Source: Leptidea sinapis (Eukaryota; Arthropoda; Insecta; Lepidoptera; Pieridae). Taken from it: a stretch of 64,000 bases of DNA. Position 1 is the stretch's first letter. Every line of letters starts with the position of its first letter. This document shows, one piece after another, positions 10,186 to 20,285 of this stretch. The DNA lies in NCBI RefSeq assembly GCF_905404315.1, contig NC_066265.1, positions 12,509,501 through 12,573,500 on the forward strand, read 5' to 3'. Under the pieces are notes generated by a model. That model saw only the letters and a list, made by a program, of their open reading frames with translations, had not been told where the DNA came from and made no database searches. Both the position numbers and the translations under genes were made by a program.

Positions 10186-10325
10186 TAGATAATTCATACG
10201 TCTAGATAAATTATGACAGCTGTGAAAACGTTGAAAAATAGCGGCGAACTCTAAACTTCTATTTTCAGCATTGCCTTGTCAACTACTACTACTACTTTAT
10301 TAATAAACCTGGCCTGTTGTAATGA
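10186..10325 (-). repeat. Interspersed repeat W, inverted copy
   Basis: Reverse strand gives the GGCCAGGTTTATTA, GAAAATAGAAG, CAGCTGTCATAATTTATCTA landmarks of the repeat at 8545-8755. Confidence 0.5.
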
Positions 10326-10511
10326 CAACCTAATATTCATTGCCTAATATTATTTTATTGCCTATTCATTGTCGGATAGTGCCCACGTTTCACTCTGTTG
10401 ACTAATTGGGAAGCTTCCTTAGAGCTTTGAGCATAAATCGGTGGCATAAAAACAATCGGTATGAAAGTTACATCTTTTTGGATGTGGGTTTTATTAAATT
10501 TATATTAATTA

Positions 10512-11166
10512 CTTGCTGACCCGACAGACGTTATTCTATACATCTAATATATAAAATTCTCATGTCGTGGTGTTTGTACTTAAACTCCTTCGAAACGGCT
10601 TGACCATTTCTCATGAAATTTTGAGTGCATATTGGGTAGGTCTGAGAATCGGAAAACATCTATTTTTCATCCCCCTAAATGTTAAGGGAGGTCCACGCCA
10701 ATTTTTTTTTTATTTTTTTTTTGACATTTTTGTTAATATTTGTTTGATTTTGAGTCAGCATTAAAATACATACAACTTCAAATTTTCACCCATCTACGAT
10801 CACCAGTTACTTTTGTATCGTACGATTTTAATATCAGCAATACAACGTTTTCGGGGTTAGCTAGTAATAAATAAAATATTGTTTCTTATGAATTTGTCAA
10901 TAATATTTCTTAACATCAAGAATTATTTCGTATAATATGCTCAATAAAGTTTATGAATTTGTTTCTCAGCAGAACTGTCAAACCATGTCCATACAAAACA
11001 AATATTGGATACAAAAATAATTATGGGTCCAAAACCGAAATAAAAACTATCCTATCTCTCATGTTGGACTAAACTGCACTCCATTAAGTAATCCCCATTA
11101 AAATCCGTTCATTAGTTTAGGAGTTCACTGGAAACAAACTTCATGACACTGGATTTATATATTATA
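10512..11166 (-). mobile_element. Helitron-like element interrupted by another Helitron
   Basis: The left piece (10512-10542) is GCTGACCCGACAGACGTTAT, the inverted 3' end of a Helitron. The right piece (10865-11166) carries the rest of the same element: TTTGTCAATAATATTTCTTA, AACTGTCAAACCATG, GGACTAAACTGCACTCCATT and the inverted head ACACTGGATTTATATA. The pieces are split by the + strand element 10543-10864. Confidence 0.55.
10543..10864 (+). mobile_element. Helitron-like element nested in another
   Basis: Starts TCTAATATATAAAATTCTCA after A (10542) and ends GGGGTTAGCTAG before T (10865). It sits inside the inverted Helitron 10512-11166 exactly at an A/T junction, without target duplication, as Helitron insertion predicts. 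The stretch 10700-10725 is T-rich. Confidence 0.55.
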
Positions 11167-11523
11167 CTAGCTGACCCGACAAACGTTGTTCTGTAGTTAA
11201 AAAATTTTTTGATAGGTATTTGTCAATAATATTTCATAACAGCAAGAATTATTTCGTAAAAATGCTCCCTGTTGTTATAATGATATTGTTTCACAGCGGA
11301 ACTGTCAAACCATGCGTCAATAAATTCTCTTACAGAAAATATGTCCATACAAAAAAAATTGGAAATAAAAATAATTATGGGTCCCAAACCGAAAAAAAAA
11401 TTATCCTCTCTCTCAAGTTGGACTAAACTGCACTCCATGAAGTAATCCCCATTAAAATCCGTTCATTACTTTAGGAGTTCACTTGAAACAAACATCAGGA
11501 CACTGGATTTAAATATATCAAGA
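11167..11523 (-). mobile_element. Helitron-like element, 'ATCCAGTG' subfamily
   Basis: Inverted: CTAGCTGACCCGACAAACG at the left (3' end) and CACTGGATTTAAATATATCA then AGA at the right, giving a TCTTGATATATTTAAATCC head. Abuts the previous inverted copy head-to-tail. Open frames here on both strands are incidental. Confidence 0.6.
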
Positions 11524-11847
11524 TTAATTAGTCCATTCACGCTTAGTACATAGTTATAAACACATAATAAGCTGAATTCACAAAATAGCACAAGTTTTGC
11601 TGACAGCAATGTCAGACAAATAGCTGATGTCATCTGTAAACACGAAACACATTGTTACGTAATAACAAAAAGTATGCATTATGACCGCGACCTTTTCTGC
11701 TTAAATTTTTTACGGAAATTTTATTTATTTTCTTTAACAGTCCCGTAAAATTTGTCCAGCCTTTTCCACTAAATTTTGTAAATTGACTGTAACAGACAGA
11801 CGGCCGGATAAGAATATAGAAATATTTTAACTGGTATTATAATATAA

Positions 11848-14121
11848 CAATTTAACGGCATCCTAAATAATAATAGTAGACTTCTAGACTTAGTAATAAC
11901 AAATTTTCTTTGCTCTGTTTCACGTTGTTCTGAACCACTGATAAGCGAGGATGCACAGCATCACCCGGCATTAGTAATACGTAGCGCATTGGAACAGGAA
12001 ACATCTTGTCTCCCTCCCGCACCGCGGCTAGTGCGCCGTTTTCACCATGCAGACTATGACGCGATTAATAATGCTCTTTCTAAAATTGACTGGTACACTG
12101 AATTAAACTCTGACAATGTCGCAGTATCAATTGATAATTTTTATAACATTATTAACACTATAATAGATCAATACATTTCCCTGAAACAAGTTAAGCAATC
12201 ACATAGATACCCATCCTGGTACTCTAAACGACTTATTAAAATAATAAAAAATAAATTAAATGCTCATAGAAAATGGAAAATTTATGGTCGAGAATCTGAT
12301 TACCAACTTTTCTCAGAGCTTCAGAACATTCAGAAAGAAACACAAATTTCATGTTACAATCAATTTTTGGATAGAGCAGAGTATAACATAGGCACAAATT
12401 CAAAATTCTTCTGGTCTTTTGTAAAAAACAAAATCAATAGCACCCAGTTTCCTGATACAGTTTATCTGGACAATCAAACAGCTACAGAAGGCGCTCATAT
12501 TGCTGAGCTCTTCAATAATTACTTTTTATCTGTCTTTGAATCACATAATAACACTCTGTACCTAGACTCAGATGCTGAAAGTTCTCATTTAGTTGACATT
12601 TGCTCTGTAAAGTGTACCCCTTTAGTAAAAAAATATTTAAAAAATATAAACGTATCTAAAGGAACCGGTCCAGATGGTATTCATCCTATATTTTTGCGTA
12701 ACTGCTATATGAATTTGGCGCCACCCTTATCCATACTTTTCAATTTATCTTTAAAACAAGGCCTTATGCCAGATTTCTGGAAAATGTGTTACGTTACTCC
12801 AATTCTTAAAAGCGGTGATAGACACGATATAAAAAACTATAGAGCTATATCAAAACTTTCTACTATTCCTAAATTATTTGAGAAAATAGTCTATGATACT
12901 ATTTACCCAGCTGTAAGAAATATTTTATCAATAAACCAACACGGTTTTCTTAACAAAAGATCCACTGAGACCAATCTTTGTGAATTAGTGGATATAGTAA
13001 TTAGGGCTATGGACGAAGGACATCAGGTTAATGCCATTTATACTGATTACTCAAAAGCTTTTGATAAAATATCTCATTTTATATTAATTAAGAAATTAGC
13101 TGGCATCGGTATCCATGGCAACCTTCTAAGATGGCTAGAAAGTTACCTTACACATAGAACCCAAGTAGTTACGATTAAAGGCTATACTTCCAACTTTGTC
13201 CCCATTACTTCTGGCGTTCCCCAAGGATCACATCTTGGCCCTTTATTATTTAATATTTTCATCAACGATATAGACAATATATTTCGGAATACAAGCTCTC
13301 TTCTATACGCTGATGATAATAAAATATTTACAAAAATTAAGAATTCAGATGATAGCATACTCCTCCAGACTGACTTGAATAAGCTTGGTAATTACTGCGT
13401 AAAAAATGGTCTCACTATAAATGTTGAAAAATGTTGTGCCATAAGTTTTACAAGAAAATCTAATCCAATACTGTATAATTATCAGATATATGACACAAAA
13501 TTAAAAAGAGTTCAAGAGGTTAGAGATTTGGGGGTAATCCTGGATAGTGAACTCACATTTACAACCCACTATGATCGTATAATTAATAAATCATATAAAA
13601 TGCTTGGTTTCATTTTAAGGCAGGGAAGTGAGTTTAAAAAATTGCATACATATTTAATTTTATACAACGCTTTTGTCAGGTCACATCTTGAGTATGCGTC
13701 AGTTGTTTGGAACCCCTGCTATAATATTCATATAAACTGCTTGGAACGTATTCAAAATAAATTCATTAAGCATTTAGAATTCCGACAACATTTAGATCCC
13801 ACGTTTAATTTTCACTCCAACGATTTAAGTTCTTTGAAAGACCGTCGAACCCATAGAGACATAATATTTTTATATAAATTATTACATAATATAGCTGATT
13901 CTCCATTTCTATTAAGTAAAATAGGATTACACTGCAGAAGGCCTACATCCCGATGTAAAGATGTATTAGATGTTGCCTATGCGAGAACAGTACATGGAAA
14001 GAACAGGTTAATAATTCGGGCATGTAGCTGTTATAATAGAGCATACAGTCATATTGACATATTTCATGAAAAGTTAAATGTTTTCAGATCATTGGTTTGT
14101 GATAATTTAAATAATTACTGA
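11848..14121 (+). CDS. LINE ORF2: endonuclease C-terminus plus reverse transcriptase
   Basis: A continuous reading frame of 757 codons plus stop (no internal stop or frameshift). It encodes the end of an apurinic-type endonuclease (RLLDLVITNF..ISEDAQHHPALVI), a linker with WYSKRLIKIIKNKLNAHRKW, then reverse transcriptase motifs: GTGPDGIHP, PILKSGDRHDIKNYRAIS, AIYTDYSKAFDKI, SGVPQGSHLGPLLFNIFIND and the catalytic LLYADD (YADD at 13306-13317). It ends with the WNPCYNIHINCLERIQNKFI thumb region. The first ATG is not a native start, since the element is 5' truncated. The enzyme would copy LINE RNA at a nicked target. Intactness suggests a fairly recent insertion, although without endonuclease it cannot move alone. 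Confidence 0.8.
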   Translation, partial: QFNGILNNNSRLLDLVITNFLCSVSRCSEPLISEDAQHHPALVIRSALEQETSCLPPAPRLVRRFHHADYDAINNALSKIDWYTELNSDNVAVSIDNFYNIINTIIDQYISLKQVKQSHRYPSWYSKRLIKIIKNKLNAHRKWKIYGRESDYQLFSELQNIQKETQISCYNQFLDRAEYNIGTNSKFFWSFVKNKINSTQFPDTVYLDNQTATEGAHIAELFNNYFLSVFESHNNTLYLDSDAESSHLVDICSVKCTPLVKKYLKNINVSKGTGPDGIHPIFLRNCYMNLAPPLSILFNLSLKQGLMPDFWKMCYVTPILKSGDRHDIKNYRAISKLSTIPKLFEKIVYDTIYPAVRNILSINQHGFLNKRSTETNLCELVDIVIRAMDEGHQVNAIYTDYSKAFDKISHFILIKKLAGIGIHGNLLRWLESYLTHRTQVVTIKGYTSNFVPITSGVPQGSHLGPLLFNIFINDIDNIFRNTSSLLYADDNKIFTKIKNSDDSILLQTDLNKLGNYCVKNGLTINVEKCCAISFTRKSNPILYNYQIYDTKLKRVQEVRDLGVILDSELTFTTHYDRIINKSYKMLGFILRQGSEFKKLHTYLILYNAFVRSHLEYASVVWNPCYNIHINCLERIQNKFIKHLEFRQHLDPTFNFHSNDLSSLKDRRTHRDIIFLYKLLHNIADSPFLLSKIGLHCRRPTSRCKDVLDVAYARTVHGKNRLIIRACSCYNRAYSHIDIFHEKLNVFRSLVCDNLNNY

Positions 14122-14435
14122 TTTTTTTTAACCCCATTCTTACATTTTTTTTCTGAATACTTATCTCATTTGTAACTAATTCATTATAGTATTGTATAAT
14201 AGGCGTGTATAGTATTGTGTAACTTATATAGCTTGTAATTAGTTGTTAATTTGTATTACTTTTGTTTTGTGGTTTTTATCTTACCGTTGCTTACCTTTTA
14301 ACTAAAAGTGTCGTATAAATTGTTGGAAACTTCACTGGTGAAAGTGTAAGTTTTAAGATTTGTTAATATTTAAGTATCATAATACTGTTTGTTTCCTATA
14401 CATGAATAAATAAATAAATAAATAAACAATAAATA
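11848..14435 (+). mobile_element. 5'-truncated CR1/Jockey-superfamily LINE
   Basis: The element begins inside the endonuclease domain at about 11848 (QFNGILNNNSRLLDLVITNF), carries a complete RT region, and ends in an (AATA)n tail at 14404-14430. Microsatellite 3' tails occur in CR1-like and Daphne/Kiri-type LINEs. The upstream codon at 11845-11847 is TAA, so the start of homology lies close to there. No target duplication was identified. Precise clade not determined. Confidence 0.75.
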
Positions 14436-14439
14436 CCAC

Positions 14440-14728
14440 CTTCGCACGAGTCGCCACAAATTAGGATATCATCCCCACCATCTGTATGTGTGGCTGTCCT
14501 CCACAGTGCGGTTTTCAAGGAGCTTTCTTCCTCGTACTACTAAGCTGTGGAATGAGCATCCTTGTGCGGTGTTTCCGGGACGATACGGCATGGGTACCTT
14601 GAAAAAAAGCGCGTACACATTCCTTAAAGGCCGGCAACGCTCTTGTGATTTCTCTGGTGTTGCCTGAGAATGTGGGCGGCGGTGATCACTTAACCATACG
14701 CTCGTTTGTCCGAGGAGGACATTAAAAA
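14440..14728 (+). mobile_element. LINE 3' end fragment (family D)
   Basis: Contains CCTTCGCACGAGTCGCCAC, GATATCATCCCCACCATCTG, CTCCACAGTGCGGTTTTCAA, GGCCGGCAACGC and ends near CTCGTTTGTCC. In frame this encodes the C-terminal FLPRTT.LWNE-type tail of a Jockey-like RT. It is decayed and directly follows the LINE tail at 14435. Confidence 0.55.
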
Positions 14729-14840
14729 ATTACAATATTAACACGCTGCACCTTATGGTATAAGTACTGTGGAAGTGAAATTAATTCTATTTTTCGGTGT
14801 TCATAAGATTTTCTTTTATGAATAAAGAATGAAATGAATG

Positions 14841-15054
14841 AATGAAATAAGGGACGAGACGAGCAGGACGTTCAGCTCATAGTAATTGATAAGCTCTGCC
14901 CATTACAATGCAGTGCCACTCAAGATTCTTGAAAAACCCAAAAATTCAGAACGGCACTACAACTGAGTGAGTCACCTTGAGACATAAGATGTCAAGTCTA
15001 ATTTTCCCAGTAATTTCACTAGCTACTGCGCCCTTCAGACCGAAACACAGTAAT
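14841..15054 (+). repeat. ~310-bp interspersed repeat, copy b (3' truncated)
   Basis: From AATAAGGGACGAGACGAGCA to CCGAAACACAGTAAT; the last third of the unit is missing. Confidence 0.65.
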
Positions 15055-15165
15055 CCGAAAATGATATTATGGAAAATTGATTTATAGAGAATTATGTATA
15101 TATATTTTTGAATATTTTATTTATGATTACGATTAGGTAATTGTACATATACGCAACTAGCTGTG

Positions 15166-15474
15166 TTTTTCTTTATGAAAATACGGGACGAAACGAGCAG
15201 GACGTTCAGCTTATGGTTATTGATACGCCGTGACCACTACAATGCAGTGCCGCTCAGGATTCTTGAAAAGCCCAAAAATTCTAGCACTCCAATTGCGCTC
15301 GTCACCTTGAGACATAAGATGTTAAGTCTCATTTGCCCAGTAATTTCACTAGCTACGGCGCCCTTCAGACCGAAACACAGTTAAGTTTACACATTACTGC
15401 GCCACGGTAGAAATAGGCGCCGTTGTGGTACCCATAATCTAGCCGGCATCCGGTGCAAAGGAGCCTCCCACTGG
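15166..15474 (+). repeat. ~310-bp interspersed repeat, copy c
   Basis: Nearly full length, from TTTATGAAAATACGGGACGA to GGAGCCTCCCACTGG. Confidence 0.7.
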
Positions 15475-15538
15475 TAAATATTAACAGGACAATCATCATT
15501 CAAATAAAACGGGAATGCTTGGTGTACTCTTTGAGCAT

Positions 15539-16045
15539 TATGGAGATGTTTCCATTGAGAGGAATCATCCAGAAAATGGTGAAGGTTTGCATTTAATTGG
15601 AATGTGTCTTAATAATATATTCTACTTGAAATTACGGAGTAGTAAAGTGAGTTCCTAAATTGGTAGTATATGAGTTCTCTCTGCATCTTCTACCGCATTT
15701 ATCACGGGGACTGTTCAGAGGAGTTATTTGGGTTAATTCCAGCGGCCGAATTCAACCACCGGACATTAAGTCAAAATGCAACATTCCTCGCGCATCATGT
15801 TGACGTCTGGCGTTCCACAAACGTGCATTTTGCTAGAAATTTCTTGCCTCACACAGCCACTTTGTGAAAACAATTACTGCTGCTGTTGTAACCAATATGA
15901 CTCAGGGATATTCAAGCAATACTCCCAATCTCCTTAATGGCCGGCAACGCATCTTTTAACCCATGGTGTTGTGATTGTCCACGGGCATTGCCTCACAACG
16001 TTCCAACACTTGAGTCTCTCGCTCATTTGCCACCTCTACATAAAG
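15539..16045 (+). mobile_element. LINE 3' ORF fragment (family D)
   Basis: Encodes SLCIFYRIYHGDCSEELFGL (from about 15673), then NHRTLSQ, VDVWRSTNVHFARNFLPHTA, the C-terminal tail of a Jockey-like RT, followed by decayed 3' sequence with GGCCGGCAACGC. A frame break occurs near 15867. Confidence 0.55.
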
Positions 16046-16133
16046 TAAGTACTAGATCTCAGACTATTTGAGTTGCTCTACGTTGAACATGCTTATATGA
16101 TAATGAGCTGATCTTAGTTTATATCTGGAACTT

Positions 16134-16382
16134 CCAGGGGGAGACTCCTTTGCACAGCTAGATTATGGGTACCACAACGGCACTTTTTTCTGCCCGAAGC
16201 AGTTATGTTTGGTGTCGGTCTGAAGGGCGCAGTAGCTAGTGAAATTACTGGGCAAATGAGACTTTATATCTTATGTCTCAAGGTGACGGGTGCAATTGTA
16301 GTGCTGCTCAGAATTTTTGGGTTTTCCAAGAATCCTGAGCGGTATTGCATTGTAATGGGCGTGCGAATTGTCATAAAAAAAA
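16134..16382 (-). repeat. ~310-bp interspersed repeat, copy d
   Basis: Inverted; starts with a decayed CCAGGGGGAGACTCC end and finishes near CCCATTACAATGCAATACCG on the reverse strand. An open frame at 16205-16441 here is incidental. Confidence 0.65.
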
Positions 16383-16533
16383 TCTTCCTGGCTCTGTTGC
16401 CTTTATTTTGCCAAGCGAAGAAAGTCACAGAACCAAGCTAAATAATTCCTAAAAGATTGGACAATCATCAACTGCATTTACCTCACGTTCTTAATTTATC
16501 ACACAACATTATCGTTAAAATCCGCAGCTTCCA

Positions 16534-16552
16534 TCACGTCTTAAATGATAAG
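16534..16552 (+). promoter_or_regulatory. TCACGT box and GATA site upstream of the Pro/Tyr-rich gene
   Basis: TCACGT at 16534-16539 and TGATAAGG at 16546-16553, 70 and 55 bp upstream of the TATA box. TCACGT and GATA motifs are known promoter elements of silkmoth chorion genes expressed in follicle cells. Presence is seen; function is inferred. Confidence 0.4.
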
Positions 16553-16606
16553 GCTTATATCTGATGTCTCACACGAGTTACATTCGGGTAGACCAAGATA
16601 TGTAAC

Positions 16607-16614
16607 TATATAAA
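16607..16614 (+). promoter_or_regulatory. TATA box of the Pro/Tyr-rich gene
   Basis: TATATAAA, 28 bp before the ATG at 16642, so the 5' leader must be very short. Confidence 0.55.
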
Positions 16615-16641
16615 CCGTATCATTGATATTCGAATCTAAAA

Positions 16642-16728
16642 ATGTTGAGGTTGCTAATCGCTTGTTTTGCCTTTTCGTTGACTACGTGTAATGGAACACC
16701 CACGTGTCATGATGTGCAACAGTCGCAT
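16642..16728 (+). CDS. Pro/Tyr-rich protein exon 1 (signal peptide)
   Basis: ATG at 16642 follows a TATA box; 29 codons; donor GTAAGT after CAT. Strong hydrophobic core LLIACFAF. Confidence 0.75.
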
Positions 16729-17217
16729 GTAAGTCTTTCAAAAATAATATAAAACATTGACACATATTAGCATTTACTTGACCCAAACTAGGCATAGCCT
16801 GTGCTATGGGTTGCAAGACAACGTTAGATTTAATATGATATACATACTTAAACATCTTAAAATATAAAATTCGTGTCACGATGTTTGTACGCGATGAACT
16901 CCTAAGCTACTGAACTGATTTTGATCAAATGTTGCAAGCTGTGTGCAGTTGGATCCAACTTGAAAGATAGGATAGTAATTGTTATTACGATTCGAGGCCC
17001 TCGTGACCGTTAATTTTTTTTTAAATTTTATTTATTTATGAATAATTCTATGAGATAAATTTTTGACGCACAGTTTGTTAAATGTTTAAATTATAATAAT
17101 GAGTTTTATAAATTTATAAACATTTATTTTTGAATAGACCGTAGATGAAGAAATCTTTTATCAGAACCTAAATACTAACACGAAAAAAATGCCATCAATG
17201 GCAATTTTTTATATATG

Positions 17218-17249
<32 letters not shown>

Positions 17250-20027
17250 AATCCAGTCCTTATGTTTGTTACCAGTGAATTCCTAAACTAATGAAACGGA
17301 TTTAAATGGGTTAAAATGATTACTTCATGTAGTGCAGTTTAGTGCAACTTGAGAGATAGGATAGTTTTTATGTCGATTTGGGACATATAAGTATTTTTAT
17401 TTCCAATATTTGTTTTGTATGGACATATTTTCTATGAGAGAATTTAATAACGCACGGTCTGAGAGTCTTGCTGTTAATCAATTTCATTATAACAAAAGGA
17501 GCATATTTTACAAAATAATTCTTGATGTTATGAAATAATATTGACTAATTCATAAAAAACAGTATTTTATTTATAACGTTTAGAACAACGTCTGTCGGGT
17601 CAGCTAGTATTAAATATATTGTTCTCTGAGAGGAGTTATTTGGGTTGAAACCAGCAGACAAACGTTTTGTGAGGTACTTATTGTCTCTTTATGAAATTAG
17701 TTACCAGCTCCAGTTTTCAGATACAACTAAGGGATCATTAAGCTTAGAGCACCTACCAGTGGGAAGCTGCTTTGCACAGGATGCCGGCTAGATTATGGGT
17801 ACCACAACGGCGCCTATTTCTGTCGTGAAGCAGTAATGTGTAAGCATTGCTGTGTTTCGGTCTGAAGGGTGCCGTAGCTATTGAAATTACTGGGTAAATG
17901 AGACTTAACATCTTATGTCTCAAGGTGACGAGCGCATTTGTAGTGCCACTCAGAAATTTTTGAGTTTTTCAAGAATCGTAAGCGGCACTGCATTGTAATG
18001 GCCAGGGCGTATCAATTACCATCAGCTGAACGTCCTGCTCGTTTCGTTCCTTATTATGATAAAAAAGCACACTCCCAACTTCAGGGACTCATGACCTTGA
18101 CGTATCTCTTGACCTCTGGTCTTGCAGATCGGTTGCAGGGCTTTCGGTTGTTGTTCTAACAAGTGAGCCATCATTATCTTGCCCATATTTTTTTATGGAA
18201 TAGGAGGACAAACTAGCATACGGGTCACCTGGTGTTAAGTGATCACCGCAGCCCACATTCTCTTGCAATACCAGAGGAATCACAAGAGCGTTGCAGCCCT
18301 TTAAGGAAGGTGTACGCGCTTTTTTAAAGGTACCCATGTCGTATCGTCCCGGAAACACCGGAAGCTCATTCCACAGCTTTGTAGTATGAGGAAGAAAGCT
18401 CCTTGAAAACCGCACTGTGGAGGACCGCACATATTTGCCCCCTTTTAGGTAAAAAATATATGTATCAGTTTTTTTTTACTTTCCTTATACATTTTATTGA
18501 AACAAAACAAATCCTATAACTATATTATTTACAATACTATGATTACATTAAAATAAAACTATCATTACGGGGAAGCGTACCAAGAATACTGGCAGTATTT
18601 CCACGTTAGCTGCCAGCACTTGAGTTACCAATAAACCTATTAAGGCGCGAAGATAGTACTTTGTGTTTTTTTTATTATATAGGTGAAGTTATTTATAGGG
18701 CGATGGGAATGTCAATATTAAACATTAAAATCAAGGTTGTACTAAAATGGATTACCATAAATAATATCCTTGCTGATATATAAGAGAGTTGAATGGACAA
18801 AGTCTCGAAAGCCTTTGTACGGTTTTCAGTTTTAAGAAAGTAATGCGAGAATTTTTAATTTACAGTTGGCTTCCCTTCACGAACGAATGAATCAGATGAT
18901 TAATACACTGTATTCCTCACGTAAGTATCCAATGTTTGTAAACAAATATAATTACGTTGAAAAAGCTATTTACGATACCAGCGAATGTACATTAAATTAT
19001 AAAACTAATAACTTTTTGAATTAAGAAATCTTTGTACATCTCACGTTTTGAACATAGATTGTGAAGTCTTATATATTATAGATTTTTTAGTAATTCTATC
19101 ACTTATCTATACATCTATACATATAAATAAAATTGGAGTGTCTGTTTGTAATTTTAAAAGTAACCGTTTTTTACTACATGTATATGAATATATATACATA
19201 CACCAAAATAACATGGACCGATTTTGACGGGACTTTTATTGGCAGGTAGCTGATGTAATAAGGAGTAACTAAGGTTGCGTTTATTTAAAAAAAAATTAGA
19301 AAAATAAAGTAATGTTGCAATGTCCAAGAAACGGATTAAGTCTAAAAATAATTTATATGGCAAAACAACGTTTGCCGGGTCAGCTAGTTTATAATAAAAA
19401 AGCTTACCTTAAGTTATCGACATCTTATAAATATATTCATCAGTCATCAATATTTGTTTTATATTTTCAGCTATATTTTCAAACGCACAAAGCGCAGCCT
19501 CTCCGCCTACAGCTGCCCAATCTACAGATGAACCACAAAAAGCACCAAGTTATGAAGCCGTTTATTACCCACCATCGTATACCGCACCTGGAGCACCACC
19601 ATTTATCTACGTAACACCACCAGCAGCCACTCCATCAGCAATACCGAACCCACCCATACCTTACCCACAACCGGAGCCAGCAAAACTAGAGCCTGCTCAA
19701 CCGTGGAGCTATTATGATCAGTATTATCAATCTTACTACGCACCGCAACCACCAACGCCCTACCCAGTACCATACCCGTATCCAACCCCTTGTGAATACC
19801 ACAACCGTCATCATTCAGAAATACCAACTCCACCTGGTTATCCTTCTAGAGCTCCCTATCCTCCACAGCCTTACCAAGCTTATCCTACCACAACACCCCC
19901 TACTACAGCATACCCTACAGCATCATACCCTATTCCAGCTTACCCTTATCCATATCCAGCCCCTGCATATCCTCCATACTCCACGTATCCAGCACCACAT
20001 GAAATTCCTGCTCCACGATATCCCTAA
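16642..20027 (+). CDS. Secreted Pro/Tyr-rich protein, three exons (possible eggshell protein)
   Basis: Exons 16642-16728, 18866-18920 and 19471-20027 join in frame (phases 0 and 1) to encode 232 aa. Exon 1 is mainly a signal peptide (MLRLLIACFAFSLTTCNG, then TPTCHDVQQSH). Exon 2 gives LASLHERMNQMINTLYSS. Exon 3 is a low-complexity domain rich in Pro, Tyr and Ala: many YP, PY, AYP and YPYP steps (e.g. AYPYPYPAPAYPPYSTYP), one WSYYDQYYQSYY block, and a single cysteine (PTPCEYHNRHH). There is no folded domain, so it is probably an extracellular structural protein cross-linked through Tyr. A TATA box, TCACGT and GATA motifs upstream plus the short signal-peptide exon resemble follicle-cell eggshell genes (chorion or vitelline membrane). 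This role is inferred; cuticle or silk-type matrix proteins are alternatives. Introns are full of repeats. Confidence 0.75.
16748..16853 (-). repeat. SINE 3' part
   Basis: Reverse strand reads AAGTATGTATATCATATTAA, CAACCCATAGCACAGGCTAT, GCCTAGTTTGGGTCAAGTAA, TGTGTCAATGT. This corresponds to the body and tail of the tRNA-derived SINE at 40450-40680. Head missing. Lies in intron 1. Confidence 0.55.
16854..17160 (+). mobile_element. Helitron-like fragment
   Basis: Head TCTTAAAATATAAAATTCGT after A, followed by GATGTTTGTACGCGATGAAC and CCAACTTGAAAGATAGGATA. Related to the heads at 10543 and 53826. No CTAG end was found, so the right boundary is uncertain. Confidence 0.4.
17215..17607 (+). mobile_element. 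Helitron-like element, 'ATCCAGTG' subfamily
   Basis: A (TA)n head, then AAATCCAGTCCTTATGTTTG, GTGCAGTTTAGTGCAACTTG, TTCCAATATTTGTTTTGTAT, and the tail ACAACGTCTGTCGGGTCAGC followed by TAG at 17605-17607. Lies in intron 1 of the Pro/Tyr-rich gene. Confidence 0.6.
17756..18066 (-). repeat. ~310-bp interspersed repeat, copy e (full length)
   Basis: Inverted, from CCAGTGGGAAGCTGCTTTGC to CGTTTCGTTCCTTATTATGA and a T-run on the other strand. Confidence 0.7.
18194..18432 (-). mobile_element. LINE 3' end fragment (family D)
   Basis: On the - strand it encodes MRSSTVRFSRSFLPHTTKLW then NELPVFPGRYDMGTFKKA, a RT C-terminal tail, then ACTTAACACCAGGTGACCC and a CCTATTCCATAAAAA end. Same end as 51093-51475. 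Confidence 0.6.
18480..18670 (+). repeat. Repeat shared with 34860-35060
   Basis: Shares GGGGAAGCGTACCAAGAATA, CTGGCAG, GCCAGC.CTTG and AGATAGTACTTTGT with 34860-35060. Non-coding; class unknown. Confidence 0.45.
18866..18920 (+). CDS. Pro/Tyr-rich protein exon 2
   Basis: Acceptor TTTAATTTACAG and donor GTAAGT. 18 codons plus one base, LASLHERMNQMINTLYSS, which looks helical. Confidence 0.7.
19114..19387 (+). mobile_element. Short Helitron-like element
   Basis: Head TCTATACATATAAATAAAAT after A and tail ACAACGTTTGCCGGGTCAGC then TAG before T. Inserted in intron 2 of the Pro/Tyr-rich gene, about 80 bp before the exon 3 acceptor. Confidence 0.6.
19471..20027 (+). CDS. Pro/Tyr-rich protein exon 3
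   Basis: Acceptor GTTTTATATTTTCAG. Two bases complete the split codon, then 184 sense codons and TAA. The alternative frames open here (19312-19614, 19714-20040 and a reverse one at 19603-19833) are shadows of the repetitive CC/TA-rich coding sequence. Confidence 0.75.
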
Positions 20028-20198
20028 TTATTACAATTAAGTAGGTCCATAATATTTATTATCGTAATAGCTAAATAGTTGTTAAATGAAATTTTAACGT
20101 AGTATCAGTGTTGATGTAAGTAATTTCATCAGATATTATCGATATTGTTTCAATGTTAGTATGTATTGCATCAACTTTCCTAATTTTGCGATAACTTT

Positions 20199-20207
20199 TT
20201 ATATATA
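20199..20207 (+). promoter_or_regulatory. TATA box of the second secreted-protein gene
   Basis: TATATATAA about 40 bp before the ATG at 20247. Several GATA words (CAGATATTATCGATATTG, GCGATAACT) lie in the 120 bp upstream. Confidence 0.5.
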
Positions 20208-20246
20208 ATAACATACCATTACATTAATCAACATTATCAAAGCAAG

Positions 20247-20285
20247 ATGACACCAATATACTTTGCGGTTGTGCTAATTATACAG
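20247..20285 (+). CDS. Unknown secreted protein exon 1
   Basis: 13 codons from ATG; donor GTAATG after CAG. Too short to be seen by length alone; supported by the TATA box, the phase-0 join and the signal peptide it completes. The intron is only 85 bp. Confidence 0.7.

Noticed and set aside
17198..17250. (TA)n tract considered as an origin or regulatory site
   Set aside because: Explained as the simple-repeat head of a Helitron-like element; similar runs at 5675, 27001 and 41085.
19603..19833. Open frame of 76 codons on the - strand (and + frames at 19312-19614, 19714-20040)
   Set aside because: Shadows of the repetitive Pro/Tyr coding exon; only the spliced + frame has a signal peptide and matching splice sites.
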